From the NCBI RefSeq assembly GCF_018320785.1, contig NC_054865.1, positions 36,766,398 through 36,830,397 of the forward strand: 64,000 bases of DNA. The letters run 5' to 3'. This DNA is from Cheilinus undulatus (lineage: Eukaryota; Chordata; Actinopteri; Labriformes; Labridae). Below the pieces are notes generated by a model. That model saw only the letters and a list, made by a program, of their open reading frames with translations, was not told the origin of the DNA and made no database searches. The position numbers and the translations under genes are program-made. This document shows, piece by piece, positions 62,216 through 64,000 of the stretch; within the stretch, counting starts at the first letter, position 1, and each line of letters starts with the position of its first letter.

Positions 62216-64000
62216 TGGGTAAATGAAAGTAAGGGATGTAGCAATAAATCCCTTAAAGAACAAATGTAAACTTTCACCTTCATATATTTAAAACATGAAA
62301 CCAAGAGGTGTTGGTGACAAAACGCTCCCCAAGAATCAAAAACAAATTCATGAATGACAAACGCACTTCTAATACAGAAACGATTCCAAACTCAAAACAA
62401 TCCTAATCCAGAACCGCTTCAAAACCAGAAACGTCAAAAAGCACCCGGCCTCTCTCTTGCAGGAAGAGCGAGACAGACAGACAGATGGAAGAGAGGACGA
62501 GCCGAGAATTGTGTTTTGAAAGTCATTATGAGGCAACAATACTCGTTACCAGTTATGTAGTTACATCAGGGTGCGAATATTTCCCCCTCTCTGGTTCTGA
62601 TTCCAAGAAATGTTAACCCAGTTGTTAAATCACATGACTCTCAGTATTAGTGACAGGACAGTCATTATGTGGTAAGGTAACGTAGCGTTTTCTATATCCT
62701 ATGTCTGGCTTTTGCAGACCGTTTGCCCTTACTGGCCACCGTATTTAACCCGTCTTCGTGTTACTTTGATTGATTAATGCAGAACTGCAATCAGCTGCTG
62801 TGTTGTGCTCTCTTGTTGCCCAGCAGGGATTGACTGGGTTTCCTGCCCAGCAGGAGGTTTAGCAGATTCAGATCCTGACAATGAGTTGTATCATCACAGA
62901 GGGAGAAAGCTCTCTCTTTGCATCTAATTGACTATGTGAATCTGGAAACAGCCTATAACTGAACATTTAGTCTGTAAACATAAAGTGAATGTAGGTCCAC
63001 TAAACAGAAGTGTTCTTCTGATCCTGTAAATAAAATAGTGCCTGTAGTAAAGAAAACACAGGAGTGAAGCCCTGATCTTTCTGCTGTAAAGGAAACATTA
63101 AAATGTTACATTCTGACCTTTTGATCACATCATTTCCTAGATGTTTTGTTTGTTTGAAACTAAGATGGTTTCCACGAACTTTAGTGTGACATTAAGAAGA
63201 AAAGCATCACTCTGAAAGCTGGGTTAGATTTTTTTAAACGTCCTCCGATATCCATAGATGCAGTAAAAAAAACTGACTTCAGAGCATCACTAACCCAGAG
63301 TTTTACCTCATTGGTTAATATGAACAGTAAGCATCTTTTGAAGGTTTACTGCAGTCAGCAGAGAATTTCACAGCCACAGTTTAACACCTGACAGTAAACC
63401 ACTGATAAGTTACCTTCACCCAGACCAGCCCCCTCAAGGACCCTTAAGAGGCACTAGATGAAAGGTCAGTGTTCATTTGAATTTAGATCTCCATCAATCA
63501 GGAGGGATTGTGATTGCAAAGGTCTGAGCGGAGCATCAACCAATGGTTGGAGCAGCTCTGAAGATTAAAGGCTACACAGAGCTATATTTGATTACACTCT
63601 CCAGGAGTTTCCATGGAGCCACTAACGTAGCCTTGGGGCTGTCTCTGATGATTATGTCGCTCTTCACTTCAGCACAATTTTACTGCCGCCTTGGAATTTA
63701 AAGGTTTGAGTTCACTTATGGGGAAGGTGTCAAACGCAACACATGTTTTAAAATGAGTGACTGGGTACTAAAAAACAGTATGGAACTATCTTTCAGTCAT
63801 ACAGTTTCCTTTTCACTGAGTTCAAAAATGTACGCCAACAAGAGTTTGAGTATGATTTATCCTCTAGCTATAGTATGCCGCTATGTGAACATCAGTCAGT
63901 GCAGCTTTACTTAAATAGCCTCACACCAGAATGACTGTTTCACATTTCCTTTGCATGAGATAAATTTCAAATCCATCTGGGCAACAGCCCAACACAGGGT
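62216..64000. other. tub: intronic sequence of tub
   Basis: By position this is the intron 5' of the exon at 61921-62035. I searched the minus strand for the next tubby exon (DPTDLSRGGENFIGK region) and did not find it, so the intron is at least 1.9 kb and runs off the window. Confidence 0.5.

Overview
This window reads as nuclear genomic DNA of a ray-finned (teleost) fish. The reasons are an AT-rich background, short introns with GT-AG splice sites, two recognisable vertebrate genes, and a fish-type set of mobile elements (several Tc1/mariner families, hAT derivatives, L2-like LINE tails, tRNA-derived SINEs, an R2-type LINE). There are no bacterial-style genes, operons, CRISPR arrays or rRNAs. 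Most open frames of 60 to 150 codons are chance or lie in repeats.

Region by region: 1-44 kb is a gene-poor stretch with no exon I can name. It holds scattered transposon fragments, simple and degenerate tandem repeats, and several repeat-free blocks rich in homeodomain-like TAAT motifs that look like candidate regulatory elements. From 44.77 to 50.22 kb a complete six-exon ric3 gene (acetylcholine receptor chaperone) lies on the plus strand; all splice junctions keep one frame and give 479 codons plus a stop. From 50.2 to 56.5 kb is intergenic DNA and probable 3' untranslated sequence of both genes, including a mariner-like MITE and a strongly G-depleted array. From 56.57 to 62.04 kb the last four coding exons of a tubby gene (tub) lie on the minus strand and converge on ric3; its 5' exons must lie beyond base 64000.

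The convergent ric3/tub pair matches the TUB-RIC3 neighbourhood on human 11p15.4. There LMO1 sits on the far side of RIC3, so the 44 kb left of ric3 is plausibly intergenic regulatory DNA between lmo1 and ric3 (inference; no lmo1 exon was seen).

The two genes act separately. RIC3 is an ER membrane chaperone for nicotinic and 5-HT3 receptors. Tubby is a phosphoinositide-binding protein involved in ciliary receptor trafficking. No previously undescribed gene system could be supported. The most unusual items are a CRE-containing foldback at a deletion point in a Tc1 copy, an unclassified 0.7 kb repeat present twice, an R2-type LINE nested in a hAT element, a Tc1 copy with an inverted half, an orphan well-formed 66-nt exon-like unit antisense upstream of ric3, and the long acidic tail of ric3.
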